Shown: positions 33,269-43,936, numbered from the stretch's first letter. The stretch: DNA of 64,000 nt from Hyphococcus luteus (GCF_002943565.1 NZ_PJCH01000005.1:992001-1056000); one strand, 5' to 3'. Notes: a model not told the origin generated them from the letters alone. Made by a program: numbers and translations.

Positions 33269-35014
33269 GTGAAACTCGAGTTTTTGCACAGACTTCGTAA
33301 GTCGCGATACTTCATTCCGGCGTGTCTGGCGGGACTTGCCATGCTGGCGGGGATTTGCGGTCTCGCTACATTCTATACCGGTTACGCTATCGGCCGGTAT
33401 GAAATCGGTCCCTTCGAAACAGCGCAGAGAGGCGAATACAAACTTTTCGGCGTCCGGTTCGCAAGAGCGGCCGAAGAAGCTGCAAAGCAAGACTGGGCAA
33501 CGTCGCTAAAAAGACTTCCCACGATTTTCTTCGACCTTGATGTCGAGATCGCCTCCGTGCCGGTCGACGATCAGGGCTGGGGAGGCGGCATGACCTCGTT
33601 CGGCGATGCGGCGCTGCTCGTCACGCAGGAGGGAGACATTTTCGTTGTCCGCGGCGCTGACGACATCAAGCCTGCGGCGATTGAAGCGCCTGACAATGGT
33701 TACGCCGCCTACAAGGCCGCCGCCGAAGGGCCGCTCAGCGATTTGCAGCACACCGTTAATTATTTTCGTTTCAACGACATTCTGCATTTTCAATCCCCGG
33801 AAAGGCGGGGGCTGGCGTTATCCTACAGCGAGTGGGACGAGGATAATGCGTGCTACCGCAACGCTGTCGCGGTTCTTGATATTGATCAGTCTGTCCGGTC
33901 GATTGACGAGGTGCGCGCAAGCGCCAGTGATTGGAGTGTTGTTTTCCGCGCGAAGCCCTGCTTGCCGCCGAAAGAAAAGTTCCGCGCCGTCGAAGGCCTT
34001 GTGGCCGGCGGGCGGATCGCCTTTAAGGCGCCGGACATCATCTATCTTGGGAGCGGCGATTATCACTGGGACGGCGTCTATGGGCCTGAAGCCCTCGCGC
34101 AGGATCCCGACAACAATTACGGCAAGATCGTTGAAATCAACCTTTCCTCCGGCGCAGCGAGAAACATGGCGAGCGGCGTGCGCAACCCGCAGGGCGTTCT
34201 TGTCGATAAATCAGGCCGTCTATGGACCGTCGAACACGGCATGCGCGGCGGCGACGAGCTTAATCTTATTGTGGACGGCGGCAATTATGGCTGGCCGCTG
34301 GAAACGCTGGGCACGAAATATTCAGGTCTGCCCTGGCCGCTCACTTCTCATATCGGGCGCCATGATGCGTTCATTCCGCCCGTTTACGCCTGGCTGCCGT
34401 CGGTTGCGATCTCGAGCTTGACGCAGATCGAGAATTTTCATGAGGCGTGGGACGGCGACATGCTGATGGCGAGTCTCAGCAGCGGCAATCTTTACCGCAT
34501 TCACACCAGCGGGGACCATGTCGAGTTTATTGAAATCATTCCTGTGGGCCAGCGCATCCGGTACGCCCTCCAGCATACGGACGGACGCATCATCCTGTGG
34601 ACGGACGATCACTATCTGGTCTTTCTGACGCCTTCCGGAATGGACGCAACGGCGCTGTTTGTGCAGGATTACCTTGCCGAGGCGTCGATGTCGGAAACCT
34701 TGCGCAATAAAGTTTCGGGCGCGCTCGATGCATGCATCACCTGCCATTCCCTGCGCCCTGACGAAAATCGCGCGGGTCCGCCTTTGGGGGCTGTCGCCGG
34801 GGCGAGGCCGGGGGGAACCTCTTGGACGGGATATAGCAGCGCCATGCGCGCCGCCGGGGGCGTTTGGGATGAAAAGCGGCTGGCGGCGTTTATTGACGAT
34901 CCGGATTCTGTCATTCCGGGGTCCACGATGCCCGACCCCGGCATCGAAGATCCTGACGTGCGCGCTGAACTGGTGGAATTGCTGCAGGCGCTGGAGAGGC
35001 GGCATCACAAATAG
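33269..35014 (+). CDS. Membrane-anchored PQQ-type sugar dehydrogenase fused to cytochrome c
   Basis: A 581-residue protein. An N-terminal hydrophobic anchor (FIPACLAGLAMLAGICGLATFYTG) is followed by a six-bladed propeller of the glucose/sorbosone dehydrogenase type, with VRNPQGVLVDKSGRLWTVEHGMRGGDELNLI and NYGWPLETLGTKYSG. At the end there is a class I cytochrome c domain: heme motif CITCH at residues 489-493 and axial Met in GSTMPDPG near 554. It probably oxidises a sugar in the periplasm and passes electrons to its own heme. GTG at 33269, with GGGAGGG upstream, is preferred to an ATG at 33143. Confidence 0.78.
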   Translation: MKLEFLHRLRKSRYFIPACLAGLAMLAGICGLATFYTGYAIGRYEIGPFETAQRGEYKLFGVRFARAAEEAAKQDWATSLKRLPTIFFDLDVEIASVPVDDQGWGGGMTSFGDAALLVTQEGDIFVVRGADDIKPAAIEAPDNGYAAYKAAAEGPLSDLQHTVNYFRFNDILHFQSPERRGLALSYSEWDEDNACYRNAVAVLDIDQSVRSIDEVRASASDWSVVFRAKPCLPPKEKFRAVEGLVAGGRIAFKAPDIIYLGSGDYHWDGVYGPEALAQDPDNNYGKIVEINLSSGAARNMASGVRNPQGVLVDKSGRLWTVEHGMRGGDELNLIVDGGNYGWPLETLGTKYSGLPWPLTSHIGRHDAFIPPVYAWLPSVAISSLTQIENFHEAWDGDMLMASLSSGNLYRIHTSGDHVEFIEIIPVGQRIRYALQHTDGRIILWTDDHYLVFLTPSGMDATALFVQDYLAEASMSETLRNKVSGALDACITCHSLRPDENRAGPPLGAVAGARPGGTSWTGYSSAMRAAGGVWDEKRLAAFIDDPDSVIPGSTMPDPGIEDPDVRAELVELLQALERRHHK

Positions 35015-35080
35015 AACCTGCTTTCGCCGCGTCTAAGCGCCTGCGCCTTAACGTCCGGGGGGCGCCTTCAGGCCCGCCGC

Positions 35081-35443
35081 TTACCAATAGCGTTCGGCCT
35101 TGTAATAGTCATAGGCGGCGTCGCGCGCGCCCAGGCCGTCATTTTCCGTCAGCTCGTGGAGCGAGTCCTTCGGCGCCTGTTCGAGCTGTTCCTTGGTGTA
35201 AGGCACGACATAGCCGCCCTTGTCCTTTTCGAAATTGAGGCTCGCCCAGGGAATCGGGTGATATTTTTCTCCGACGCCGAGAAAGCCGCCGAAACCGACG
35301 ACGCCGAACATGATGTTGTTCGTCGTCTTGTCGAGCATGACGTCTTCCACTTCGCCGATCTGGTCGCCCGCCGTGTTGTAGACAGGCGTGCCGATGACGC
35401 GCGAGGCGCGAATGGCGGTTGTATGTCCGGTTCCTGTCGGCAT
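35081..35443 (-). CDS. PRC-barrel domain protein
   Basis: A 120-residue protein with one PRC barrel: SRVIGTPVYNTAGDQIGEVEDVMLDK, then a GFGGFLGVGEKYHPIPWASL segment typical of stand-alone PRC proteins in alphaproteobacteria. These are thought to bind small molecules or proteins; the function is not known. The ATG at 35443 follows an ideal AAGGAGG site, ruling out an upstream in-frame start at 35518. It is the only leftward gene in the stretch between sucC and sucD. Confidence 0.82.
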   Translation of the reverse strand: MPTGTGHTTAIRASRVIGTPVYNTAGDQIGEVEDVMLDKTTNNIMFGVVGFGGFLGVGEKYHPIPWASLNFEKDKGGYVVPYTKEQLEQAPKDSLHELTENDGLGARDAAYDYYKAERYW

Positions 35444-35554
35444 ACTGATCCTCCTTGATGATGGTGACGTGAAAACAACAGGGGCGGGCGGCCCTTCGTT
35501 CCGGCCGGCTCCGCGCATTTCAGCGACGGTTTATGATCAACTGATGGTGACGCC

Positions 35555-35932
35555 ATGACTGTGAAAAAGATCAATATTCCCGCCGCCTTCGATCGCATCG
35601 ACGAGACGTGGTCGCCGCATATCGCCGCGCGCGTCAACGGACAGGAGGTGCGTCTCGCCAAAATCGACGGCGCGTTCGAGTGGCATCGCCATGACGGCGT
35701 CGAAGAAGCCTTCTTCGTCGTCAAAGGCGGCTTCACCATGCGCTTTCGCGCCAAAGACGAACAATGGGATGTGGCGATGGAGGAGGGGGACTTCATCACC
35801 GTGCCGGCGGGCGTTGAGCACATGCCCGTCGCTGAGGAAGAATGCTGGATCATGCTGATCGAAAGCGCTGGCGCGCTGAACACCGGCGAGCATGTCTCCG
35901 CGCGCACCCGGACCGACCTGCCGGAACTGTGA
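35555..35932 (+). CDS. Cupin domain-containing protein
   Basis: A 125-residue single cupin barrel with the metal-binding motifs EWHRHDGVEEAFFVVKGGFTMRF (motif 1, His-x-His and Glu) and DFITVPAGVEHMPVA (motif 2, His). Such small cupins may be isomerases, dioxygenases or sugar-binding proteins; nothing narrows it. It is divergent from the PRC-barrel gene across 111 bp and is followed by a strong palindrome that could end its transcript. Confidence 0.82.
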   Translation: MTVKKINIPAAFDRIDETWSPHIAARVNGQEVRLAKIDGAFEWHRHDGVEEAFFVVKGGFTMRFRAKDEQWDVAMEEGDFITVPAGVEHMPVAEEECWIMLIESAGALNTGEHVSARTRTDLPEL

Positions 35933-36270
35933 CGGCGCGCGCGGGGAGGGCCTGAAAAGAAAAAAGCCGCGCGGGGGCCCGCGCGGCTTCAAGTTGGGAG
36001 GGGCTATAAAGCATGAGCTTTCAGCGCGCTCTCTTTCGCAGGGGATTGTTGCGCCGGCGCGACCGTTTCATGACAGTTTGGTGGCGAAGGGACCGCTCCC
36101 ATGCGGCAGGCCGCCGCAGCAGGCCAGCCGGCGCCTCCGGCCCGCCGGCGAGCGCCATTGAGCACAATTGAGAACAGGGCTTGCTTTTAAGCGGCCTTTA
36201 CTGTTGCGGTGCGACAAAGGCGCGGTTAAACCCGGCCCGGTTCAAGCCTCAAGAGCTCGCCGGAGCATCC
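35933..36270. other. Non-coding gap before sucD
   Basis: A 338 bp gap between the cupin gene and the sucD start. It holds the GC-rich hairpin at 35964-35989. I see nothing else supportable in the rest: no ORF with coding character on either strand, no good promoter pair, no RNA gene. The sucD promoter must lie somewhere in its right half. Confidence 0.5.
35964..35989. terminator. Hairpin terminator, best read on the minus strand
   Basis: GCCGCGCGGG at 35966-35975 and CCCGCGCGGC at 35978-35987 form a perfect stem, extended by A-T pairs on both sides. On the minus strand the hairpin is followed by a run of T (complement of the A-rich 35955-35965); on the plus strand only TTC follows. It may work in both directions after the cupin gene. 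Confidence 0.65.
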
Positions 36271-37170
36271 ATGTCCATTCTTATCGACAAGAACACCAAG
36301 GTTATCTGCCAGGGCCTCACCGGCAAGACCGGCACCTTCCACACCGAACAGGCGATCGCCTACGGCACCAAAATGGTCGGCGGCGTCACCCCCGGAAAGG
36401 GCGGATCGGTCTGGGAGGCGGGCGAGCCCGCAAAAGGCCAGACCCTGCCGGTGTTCGACACGGTCGCCGAGGCGCGTGAGAAGACCGGGGCCGACGCCTC
36501 GGTGATCTATGTGCCGCCCCCCTTCGCCGCGGATTCGATCCTCGAGGCGATCGCAGCCGAAATCCCCCTCGCCATCTGCATCACCGAGGGCATTCCGGTG
36601 CTCGACATGGTGAAGGTCAAGCGCGCCCTCGACGGCTCGAAGACCCGGCTCGTTGGGCCCAACTGCCCCGGCGTCATCACCCCGGACGAGTGCAAGATCG
36701 GGATCATGCCCGGCCATATCCACCGCAAGGGCCATGTGGGCGTCATTTCCCGCTCCGGCACGCTCACCTATGAGGCCGTGCATCAAACGACCGCCGCCGG
36801 TTTAGGTCAGTCGACCTGCGTCGGCATTGGCGGCGACCCGGTCAAAGGCACGGATTTCATCGAAGTCCTCGATATGTTCCTTCACGATGACGAGACCCAC
36901 TCGATCATCATGATCGGCGAGATCGGCGGCTCGGCGGAGGCCGACGCGGCCAAATTCCTGGCCGGCCACAAGATCAAAAAGCCGACAGTGGGCTTCATCG
37001 CGGGGGTCACGGCGCCGCCGGGCCGGCGCATGGGGCACGCCGGGGCCCTTGTCTCGGGCGCGGACGACACGGCGGCGGCGAAAATCGAGGCGATGAAATC
37101 GGCCGGCGTCGCGGTTTCGCCCACGCCGGCCGCGATGGGCCGGACGCTCCTCGAAGTTCTCAAAAAATAA
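36271..37170 (+). CDS. sucD: Succinyl-CoA ligase, alpha subunit
   Basis: A 299-residue protein. [23 protein letters not shown] is the CoA-binding N-terminus, GPNCPGVI is conserved, and the phosphohistidine is in GHAGALVSG near residue 256. With SucC it forms the TCA-cycle enzyme. The ATG at 36271 has GGAG about 7 bases before it; an in-frame ATG at 36181 adds 30 residues unlike any SucD. It sits 103 bp upstream of sucA but 4 kb from sucC. Confidence 0.95.
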   Translation: MSILIDKNTKVICQGLTGKTGTFHTEQAIAYGTKMVGGVTPGKGGSVWEAGEPAKGQTLPVFDTVAEAREKTGADASVIYVPPPFAADSILEAIAAEIPLAICITEGIPVLDMVKVKRALDGSKTRLVGPNCPGVITPDECKIGIMPGHIHRKGHVGVISRSGTLTYEAVHQTTAAGLGQSTCVGIGGDPVKGTDFIEVLDMFLHDDETHSIIMIGEIGGSAEADAAKFLAGHKIKKPTVGFIAGVTAPPGRRMGHAGALVSGADDTAAAKIEAMKSAGVAVSPTPAAMGRTLLEVLKK

Positions 37171-37205
37171 ATGATTTTATCGTTAAAGGGCGGGACCGAT
37201 AGAGA

Positions 37206-37233
37206 TTGAAACGCGCGAAAGTTGGCGTATCTA
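37206..37233 (+). promoter_or_regulatory. Weak candidate promoter for sucA-sucB-lpdA
   Basis: TTGAAA and TATCTA are spaced by 16 bp in the 103 bp gap before sucA, and the second box ends 40 bp before the ATG. The -35 is good and the -10 is poor, so the call is tentative. Confidence 0.3.
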
Positions 37234-37273
37234 GGGGAGCTATCGTCACAAAGACGAAAAGACGGATAGGGTC

Positions 37274-40240
37274 ATGGCCAAAGACGGGAACGCTCCCGCA
37301 TCTCCGGCGGCAGGAAAGCCGGAAAATGAAACGGTTCTTTCGGGGTCCAATGCGCAATATCTCGAAGCGCTTTACGCCCGTTACGCTGATAATCCGTCCT
37401 CGGTAAGTCCGGAATGGCGCGCTTTTTTTGAAAGCGAGAACGACGCCGCGCCGGCCTTCGAAGGGCCGAGCTGGGCCCGCAAGGACTGGCCGCCCAAGGT
37501 CAATGGCGAGCTGACGGCGGCGCTCGACAGCGACTGGTCAGCGCTTGAAACCCAGCTAAAGGCGAAAATCGAAGAGCGCGCCCGGGTCAATCCGGCGGCG
37601 GCGCCGGGCGGCGATGTCCATCAGGCCACCAAAGACTCGCTTCGCGCGCTGATGCTGATCCGCGCCTATCGCATTCGCGGCCATCTCATCGCCGATCTCG
37701 ATCCCCTGGGGCTTCAGAACAAGACGGTCCATCCCGAACTCGATCCGGCCTCTCTCGGCTTCACCGACGCCGACATGGACCGGCCGATCTATATCGACTA
37801 CGTCCTCGGCCTTGAAACGGCGACCCTGCGCGAGATCCTCGGCATCCTGCAGCGGACCTATTGCGGCACTTTCGCGGTCGAGTTCATGCACATCACCGAC
37901 CCGGAGCAGAAAGCCTGGCTGCAGCAGCGCATCGAAGGCCCCGACAAGGACATCACTTTCACCAAGCAAGGCAAGCGCGCCATCTACAACAAGCTGGTGG
38001 AGGCGGAAGGCTTCGAGCAGTTCCTGCACACCAAATATACCGGGACCAAGCGTTTCGGGATCGACGGCGGCGAAGCCATGGTCCCGGCGCTTGAGCAGAT
38101 CATCAAACGCGGCGGCGCGCTCGGCGTTAAAGAGATCGTCATCGGCATGCCGCATCGCGGGCGCCTCAATGTTCTCGCGGCGGTGATGGGCAAGCCCTAT
38201 CACCATATTTTCCATGAATTTCAGGGCGGCTCGGTGACGCCGGACGATGTCGCGGGCTCCGGCGACGTCAAATATCACCTCGGCGCCTCCTCCGACCGGG
38301 AGTTCGACGGCAACAAGGTGCACTTGTCGCTCACCGCGAACCCGTCTCACCTCGAGGCGGTGAACCCGGTCGTCCTCGGCAAGGCGCGCTCCAAACAGGA
38401 CCGTATCGAAGCGCCCGATCTCGACCAGCCGCGCACCCATGTGCTGCCGCTTTTGCTGCACGGCGACGCGGCTTTCGCCGGCCAGGGCGTCGTCGCGGAG
38501 TGTTTCGGTCTCTCGGGGCTTCGCGGCTATCGCGCTGGCGGCACCGTTCATTTCATCGTCAACAACCAGATCGGTTTTACGACGAGCCCGAAATTTTCGC
38601 GCTCTTCGCCTTATCCGTCGGATGTGGCGAAAATGGTCGAGGCGCCGATTTTCCATGTGAACGGCGACGATCCGGAGGCGGTGGTCTACGCCGCGAAAGT
38701 CGCGACCGAGTTCCGCCAGAAATTCGCCGCCGACGTCGTCATCGACATGTTCTGCTATCGCCGTTTCGGCCATAATGAAGGCGACGAACCCGGCTTCACC
38801 CAGCCGAAGATGTACAAGAAGATCCGCAAGCTGGAGACGACCCAGGCGGTTTACGCCAAGCGCATGGTCGCCGAAGGCATTCTCAGCGAAGAAGATGTCG
38901 AAGCGGAAAAGACGAAATTCCGGGAATTCCTCGACAGCGAATTCGCCGCCGCGGAAAGCTTCAAGCCGAACAAGGCCGACTGGCTCGACGGGGCCTGGTC
39001 CGGCTTCGTGCCGCCGGTGGACGATGATCGCCGCGGCGATACGGCGATCGAGATCGAAGAGCTGAAAGACATCGGCGCGTCGCTCACCCGCTATCCCAAG
39101 ACTTTCAATATCCACAAGACGCTCGCCCGCATCCTCGACCATAAAAAGAAAATGTTCGACGCCGGCGACGGGATCGACTGGGCGACGGCGGAAGCGCTTG
39201 CCTTCGGCTCGCTCGTCAAAGAAGGCTTTGGCGTGCGCCTGTCCGGTCAGGATTCGCGCCGCGGCACCTTCTCCCAGCGCCATGCGGTCTTCATCGATCA
39301 GGAGACGGAGAAAACCTTCACGCCGCTCAACCATCTCGACGGCGCCGAAGCGACCTTCGAGGCGCATGATTCGAACCTCTCCGAATTTGCGGTGATGGGC
39401 TTCGAATACGGTTATTCGCTGGCCAATCCGAAATTCCTGGTGCTCTGGGAAGGCCAGTTCGGCGACTTCGCTAATGGCGCGCAGGTGATCATCGACCAGT
39501 TCATTTCTTCGGGCGAGCGCAAATGGCTCAGGATGTGCGGGCTCGTGCTTCTATTGCCGCACGGCTATGAAGGTCAGGGCCCGGAGCACTCCTCGGCGCG
39601 GCTCGAGCGCTTCCTGCAGCTTTGTGCGCAAGACAACATGCAGGTCGCGAACTGCACCACCCCGGCGAACTATTTCCATATTCTGCGCCGCCAGATGCGC
39701 CGCAATTTCCGCAAGCCACTCATCCTGATGACGCCGAAATCGCTGCTGCGTCACAAGAAATGCGTCTCTTCGCTCGATGAGATGGGGCCCGGCTCCTCCT
39801 TCCATCGCGTTCTCTGGGACGATGCGGAATACCGGCCGGGCTCGACCGTGAAGCTGGTCGCCGACTCGAAAATCAAGCGCGTCGTCATCTGTTCCGGCAA
39901 GGTCTATTACGACCTTCTCGAAGAGCGCGAAAAGCGCGGGCTGGACAATGTCTATCTTCTGCGCGTGGAGCAGTTCTATCCGTTCCCGGCGATGTCGCTC
40001 ATCAACGAGCTGCAGCGCTTCCGCAACGCCGAGATGGTCTGGTGCCAGGAAGAGCCGAAAAACATGGGCGCCTGGTTCTTCATGGAGCCGAATATCGAAT
40101 GGACGCTCCAGCAGATCGACGCCAAGCACAAACGCCCGCGCTATGCGGGCCGCGCCGCCGCCGCTTCGCCCGCCACGGGCCTGATGATCCGGCACAAGCA
40201 GGAACTCGAAGAATTTTTGAATGACGCGCTGACGCTTTAG
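37274..40240 (+). CDS. sucA: 2-oxoglutarate dehydrogenase, E1 component
   Basis: A 988-residue thiamine-diphosphate enzyme that decarboxylates 2-oxoglutarate. The N-terminal [27 protein letters not shown] is the segment that docks E1o to its partners. [37 protein letters not shown], and the GD..NN thiamine motif around [20 protein letters not shown] are all present. Length is typical for proteobacteria. AGGG precedes the ATG. It is first of sucA-sucB-lpdA. Confidence 0.96.
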   Translation: MAKDGNAPASPAAGKPENETVLSGSNAQYLEALYARYADNPSSVSPEWRAFFESENDAAPAFEGPSWARKDWPPKVNGELTAALDSDWSALETQLKAKIEERARVNPAAAPGGDVHQATKDSLRALMLIRAYRIRGHLIADLDPLGLQNKTVHPELDPASLGFTDADMDRPIYIDYVLGLETATLREILGILQRTYCGTFAVEFMHITDPEQKAWLQQRIEGPDKDITFTKQGKRAIYNKLVEAEGFEQFLHTKYTGTKRFGIDGGEAMVPALEQIIKRGGALGVKEIVIGMPHRGRLNVLAAVMGKPYHHIFHEFQGGSVTPDDVAGSGDVKYHLGASSDREFDGNKVHLSLTANPSHLEAVNPVVLGKARSKQDRIEAPDLDQPRTHVLPLLLHGDAAFAGQGVVAECFGLSGLRGYRAGGTVHFIVNNQIGFTTSPKFSRSSPYPSDVAKMVEAPIFHVNGDDPEAVVYAAKVATEFRQKFAADVVIDMFCYRRFGHNEGDEPGFTQPKMYKKIRKLETTQAVYAKRMVAEGILSEEDVEAEKTKFREFLDSEFAAAESFKPNKADWLDGAWSGFVPPVDDDRRGDTAIEIEELKDIGASLTRYPKTFNIHKTLARILDHKKKMFDAGDGIDWATAEALAFGSLVKEGFGVRLSGQDSRRGTFSQRHAVFIDQETEKTFTPLNHLDGAEATFEAHDSNLSEFAVMGFEYGYSLANPKFLVLWEGQFGDFANGAQVIIDQFISSGERKWLRMCGLVLLLPHGYEGQGPEHSSARLERFLQLCAQDNMQVANCTTPANYFHILRRQMRRNFRKPLILMTPKSLLRHKKCVSSLDEMGPGSSFHRVLWDDAEYRPGSTVKLVADSKIKRVVICSGKVYYDLLEEREKRGLDNVYLLRVEQFYPFPAMSLINELQRFRNAEMVWCQEEPKNMGAWFFMEPNIEWTLQQIDAKHKRPRYAGRAAAASPATGLMIRHKQELEEFLNDALTL

Positions 40241-40257
40241 CGCAGTTGGAGAAAGAC

Positions 40258-41811
40258 ATGGCCACCGAAATCCGCGTTCCGACGCTCGGCGAATCCGTCA
40301 CCGAGGCGACGATTGCGAAATGGATGAAGAACGAAGGCGATGAAGTCTTCGCCGACGAGCCGATTGTCGAGCTTGAAACCGACAAGGTCTCGGTGGAGGT
40401 GCCGGCCCCGGCGGACGGCGTTCTCACGTCGGTCTCCGCGAAAGAGGGCGACACGGTGGAAGTGGACGCGCTTCTCGGCGCCATCGAGGAAGGCGCCGCT
40501 GCGGCGCCGAAAAAGCCGCAGCCAAAAAAGCCGGCGCCGTCTCACGAGGGCGAAGAGGTCGAAGTGAAAGTGCCGGCTTCGGGCGAGAGCGTCAGCGAAG
40601 CCGATGTCGGCGAATGGCTGAAAAAGGAAGGCGACGCCGTCACGCTCGACGAGCCGCTTGTGAGCCTCGAAACCGACAAGGCGGCCATGGACGTGCCGTC
40701 CCCGGCTTCGGGAACTTTGAAGGAAATTCGCGCCCAGGAAGGCGACACGGTCGAAGTCGGCGCCGTTCTCGCGGTGATCGTCACCGGCGAGGCGCCGGCG
40801 AAAGCCAATGGCGGGGGTAATGGCGCAGCGGGCGCCGCCGAAGTTTCAGGCTCGGGCGAAAACCGGCCGAGTCCGCGCGAAGTCGCCGCATCCGGCGAGA
40901 GCGTTATGGAAGGCGACCGCAAACGCGCTTCCGCTGAATTGTCGCCGGCGCCGCGCCGCGTCGTCGCCGAGCGCGGCCTCGACCCTTCCGCGATTGAAGG
41001 CACCGGCAAGGACGGGCGCGTCACCAAGGCCGACGCCTTGAAAGCCAAAGCCAAGCCGCAACAGGCGAAACCCGCTGAGACGCGCGCGCCGCAGACCCCG
41101 CGCGATTTGGGGCCGCGCGAAGAGCGGGTGAAAATGTCCCGCCTGCGCCAGACCATCGCCCGGCGCCTGAAAGAGGCGCAGGACACGGCGGCGATGCTGA
41201 CCACGTTCAACGACGTCGACATGACGGCGGTGATGGAGCTACGCAATCAGTACAAGGATCTTTTCGACAAGAAGCACGGCATCAAGCTCGGTTTCATGTC
41301 CTTCTTCGTAAAAGCTTGCGTCCATGCGCTGAAAGAGGTGCCGGACGTCAACGCCGAGATCGACGGAACCGACATCATCTACAAGAACCATTATGACATC
41401 GGCGTTGCGGTGGGCTCCGACAAGGGCCTCGTCGTGCCGGTGCTGCGCGATGCGGATCTGAAATCCATGGCGGAGATCGAACTTGAGATCGCCGATTATG
41501 GCCGCAAGGCCCGCTCGGGCGATTTGAAGCTCGAAGACATGCAGGGCGGCACCTTCACGATCTCGAATGGCGGGGTTTACGGCTCGCTCCTGTCGACGCC
41601 GATCTTGAACCAGCCGCAATCGGGCATTCTCGGCATGCATCGCATCGAGGAGCGCCCGGTGGCCCGCAACGGCGAGGTTGTCATCCGCCCGATGATGTAT
41701 CTCGCCATGTCCTACGATCACCGCATCGTCGACGGCAAAGGCGCCGTCACCTTCCTCGTGCGCGTCAAGGAAAATCTCGAAGACCCGCAGCGCCTGCTGC
41801 TTGATCTATAA
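40258..41811 (+). CDS. sucB: Dihydrolipoyl succinyltransferase (E2) with two lipoyl domains
   Basis: A 517-residue E2 subunit. Two lipoyl domains in tandem are visible, with lipoyl lysines at K43 (ETDKVS) and K141 (ETDKAA), where most 2-oxoglutarate dehydrogenase E2 proteins have one. Then comes a Pro/Ala/Gly linker, a peripheral-subunit binding domain ([32 protein letters not shown]), a second linker, and the catalytic domain ending with [16 protein letters not shown]. The ATG at 40258 is four codons inside the longest frame and starts with the usual [13 protein letters not shown]. It follows sucA by 17 bp. Confidence 0.94.
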   Translation: MATEIRVPTLGESVTEATIAKWMKNEGDEVFADEPIVELETDKVSVEVPAPADGVLTSVSAKEGDTVEVDALLGAIEEGAAAAPKKPQPKKPAPSHEGEEVEVKVPASGESVSEADVGEWLKKEGDAVTLDEPLVSLETDKAAMDVPSPASGTLKEIRAQEGDTVEVGAVLAVIVTGEAPAKANGGGNGAAGAAEVSGSGENRPSPREVAASGESVMEGDRKRASAELSPAPRRVVAERGLDPSAIEGTGKDGRVTKADALKAKAKPQQAKPAETRAPQTPRDLGPREERVKMSRLRQTIARRLKEAQDTAAMLTTFNDVDMTAVMELRNQYKDLFDKKHGIKLGFMSFFVKACVHALKEVPDVNAEIDGTDIIYKNHYDIGVAVGSDKGLVVPVLRDADLKSMAEIELEIADYGRKARSGDLKLEDMQGGTFTISNGGVYGSLLSTPILNQPQSGILGMHRIEERPVARNGEVVIRPMMYLAMSYDHRIVDGKGAVTFLVRVKENLEDPQRLLLDL

Positions 41812-41850
41812 CGGCGCGGCGACGCTGCTGCCTGATTTCAAGGAACTCTT

Positions 41851-43257
41851 ATGACTGACACATACGACGTCGTCATCATCGGCGCCGGGCCCGGCGGCTA
41901 TAATGCGGCGATCCGCGCCGGCCAGCTCGGCCTGAAAACCGCGATCATCGAAAAGCGTGACAACAAGAAACTGGGCGGCACCTGCCTCAATGTGGGCTGC
42001 ATCCCTTCGAAAGCGCTGCTCCACGCCTCGCAGCTATATGAGATTGCAGAGAAGGATTTCGACGGGCTCGGCATCAAGGCCACCGGCCTCAAAGTCGATC
42101 TCGTCCAGATGCTGAAACAGAAAGACGACGCCGTTGAAGGCCTCACCAAGGGCGTCGAATTCCTGATGAAAAAGAACAAGGTCGAGGTGTTTTACGGCGC
42201 CGGGGAAATTCTTTCCGCTGGGCGCGTCCTCGTCTCCGGTCCTGACGGCGATAAAGAACTTGATACGAAAAACATCGTCATCGCCACGGGCTCGGAAGTC
42301 ACGCCCCTGCCGGGCGTCGAGATCGACGAAGAGCAGATCGTCTCTTCCACCGGCGCGCTGGCGCTTTCGCCCGTGCCGAAACATCTCGTCGTCATCGGCG
42401 GCGGCGTCATCGGGCTTGAGCTCGGGAGCGTCTGGCGCCGGCTCGGCGCGAAGGTGACCGTGGTCGAGTTCCTCGACAAGATTCTGCCGACCATGGACGG
42501 CGAGGTCTCGAAACAGTTCCAGCGCATCCTCAAAAAGCAGGGCGTCGCGTTCAAACTCTCCTCAAAAGTGACCGGCGCTGAAAAACTGAAGACCAAAGTG
42601 AAACTGTCCGTTGAACCGGCCAAGGGCGGCGAGGCGGAGACGATCGACTGCGATGCGGTGCTGGTCGCCATTGGACGGCGTCCGCACACGGACGGGCTGG
42701 GGCTCGAAACCGTCGGCGTCAAAACCGACAAGCGCGGCTTCATCGAAACCGATCATTTTCAGACCAATGTCAAAGGCATATGGGCCCTCGGCGATTGCAT
42801 CACGGGGCCAATGCTCGCGCACAAGGCCGAGGACGACGGCACGGCCTGCATCGAACTGATCGCCGGCAAGGCGGGGCATGTGAATTACGACACCGTGCCG
42901 AGCGTTGTTTACACCTATCCGGAAGTCGCCGCCGTCGGCAAAACCGAAGAGCAGCTGAAAGAAGCGGGCGTCAAATACAAGACCGGCAAGTTTCCGTTCA
43001 TGGCGAACTCGCGCGCCAAGACCAATCATGAAACCGACGGTTTTGTGAAAGTCCTCGCCGACGCGGAAACCGACAAGGTGCTCGGCGTTCATATCATCGG
43101 CGTCGAGGCGGGCGAGCTCATCGCCGAAGCGGTGAGCGTCATGGAGTTCGGCGGCGCCTCCGAAGACATCGCCCGCACCTGTCACGCCCATCCGACGCGC
43201 TCGGAAGCCGTGCGCCAGGCGGCCATGGGCGTTGAAGGCTGGACCATGCAGGCCTGA
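41851..43257 (+). CDS. lpdA: Dihydrolipoamide dehydrogenase (E3)
   Basis: A 468-residue flavoprotein disulfide reductase. The FAD loop is IIGAGPGGYNAAIRAGQLG, the redox disulfide is in GGTCLNVGCIPSKALLH, the NAD loop is VIGGGVIGLELGSVWRRLG, and the C-terminal HAHPTRSEAV carries the catalytic His-Glu. It reoxidises lipoyl groups of the complex and passes electrons to NAD. It follows sucB by 39 bp and ends the operon. Confidence 0.96.
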   Translation: MTDTYDVVIIGAGPGGYNAAIRAGQLGLKTAIIEKRDNKKLGGTCLNVGCIPSKALLHASQLYEIAEKDFDGLGIKATGLKVDLVQMLKQKDDAVEGLTKGVEFLMKKNKVEVFYGAGEILSAGRVLVSGPDGDKELDTKNIVIATGSEVTPLPGVEIDEEQIVSSTGALALSPVPKHLVVIGGGVIGLELGSVWRRLGAKVTVVEFLDKILPTMDGEVSKQFQRILKKQGVAFKLSSKVTGAEKLKTKVKLSVEPAKGGEAETIDCDAVLVAIGRRPHTDGLGLETVGVKTDKRGFIETDHFQTNVKGIWALGDCITGPMLAHKAEDDGTACIELIAGKAGHVNYDTVPSVVYTYPEVAAVGKTEEQLKEAGVKYKTGKFPFMANSRAKTNHETDGFVKVLADAETDKVLGVHIIGVEAGELIAEAVSVMEFGGASEDIARTCHAHPTRSEAVRQAAMGVEGWTMQA

Positions 43258-43330
43258 CGGGGCGGGCCTTCCCTGTCTCATTGTCTCCGGTCTTGCCGGA
43301 ACGGGCCGGGTCCGCCAGTGTTGGGCTGCT

Positions 43331-43936
43331 ATGTCCGAAACCGCAAAATCCGCTGATATCGGAGACGGCGTCGCGCCGCTGGAAGAGATCATCGACGACG
43401 CCATCGCCCGGTCCGAAGACGGCCGGGTCTCGTTGCGCGCGCTGCTCCTCGCCTGGGGCGACCGCAGCTACGGGCCGCTCTTCATCATTCTTGGGTTTGT
43501 CGGCGGCACGCCGCTCGCCGTCGTGCCCGGGGCCGCGGCGGTCGTCGGCGTCGTCATCGCCATTCTCGCGCTGCAGATGACCTTCGGGCTGAAACACCCC
43601 TGGCTGCCGAACGTTGCATTGAAGCGGTCCGTTTCCGAAGAAAAGCTGCGGGACGTGCGCCAGAAAATGGACAAGCCGCTGCGCTTTCTCGACCATCTCA
43701 TCACCGAGCGCTGGACCTGGGCCGCAAGCGAAGCGATGCGCCGGGCGGCGGCGATCTTCGTCACCGTGCTCGGCGTTTTGATGATTCCCTTTGACGCCGT
43801 CCCCTTCGCGGTCGCGGCGCCGGCCTGGACCGTGGTGCTGTTCGGCGTCGCCATCACCGCCCGCGACGGTCTTGTCATGACGCTCGCCCTGGCGGGGTGT
43901 CTCGGCGTCGGTCTCCTCGCCATGCGCGCATTCTGA
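43331..43936 (+). CDS. exoD: Exopolysaccharide synthesis protein ExoD-like
   Basis: A 201-residue membrane protein of the ExoD family (PF06055), with VSLRALLLAWGDRSYGPLFIILGFVGGTPLAVVPGAA near the N-terminus and several hydrophobic helices. ExoD was linked to exopolysaccharide production and alkali tolerance in rhizobia, but its mechanism is unknown. The ATG at 43331 is chosen because the preceding 33 codons of open frame are GC-rich intergenic sequence without family match. Confidence 0.85.
   Translation: MSETAKSADIGDGVAPLEEIIDDAIARSEDGRVSLRALLLAWGDRSYGPLFIILGFVGGTPLAVVPGAAAVVGVVIAILALQMTFGLKHPWLPNVALKRSVSEEKLRDVRQKMDKPLRFLDHLITERWTWAASEAMRRAAAIFVTVLGVLMIPFDAVPFAVAAPAWTVVLFGVAITARDGLVMTLALAGCLGVGLLAMRAF

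Noticed and set aside
37556-39367. 603-codon open frame on the minus strand inside sucA
   Set aside because: Antisense shadow of the 2-oxoglutarate dehydrogenase gene; composition is what the reverse of GC-rich coding sequence gives.
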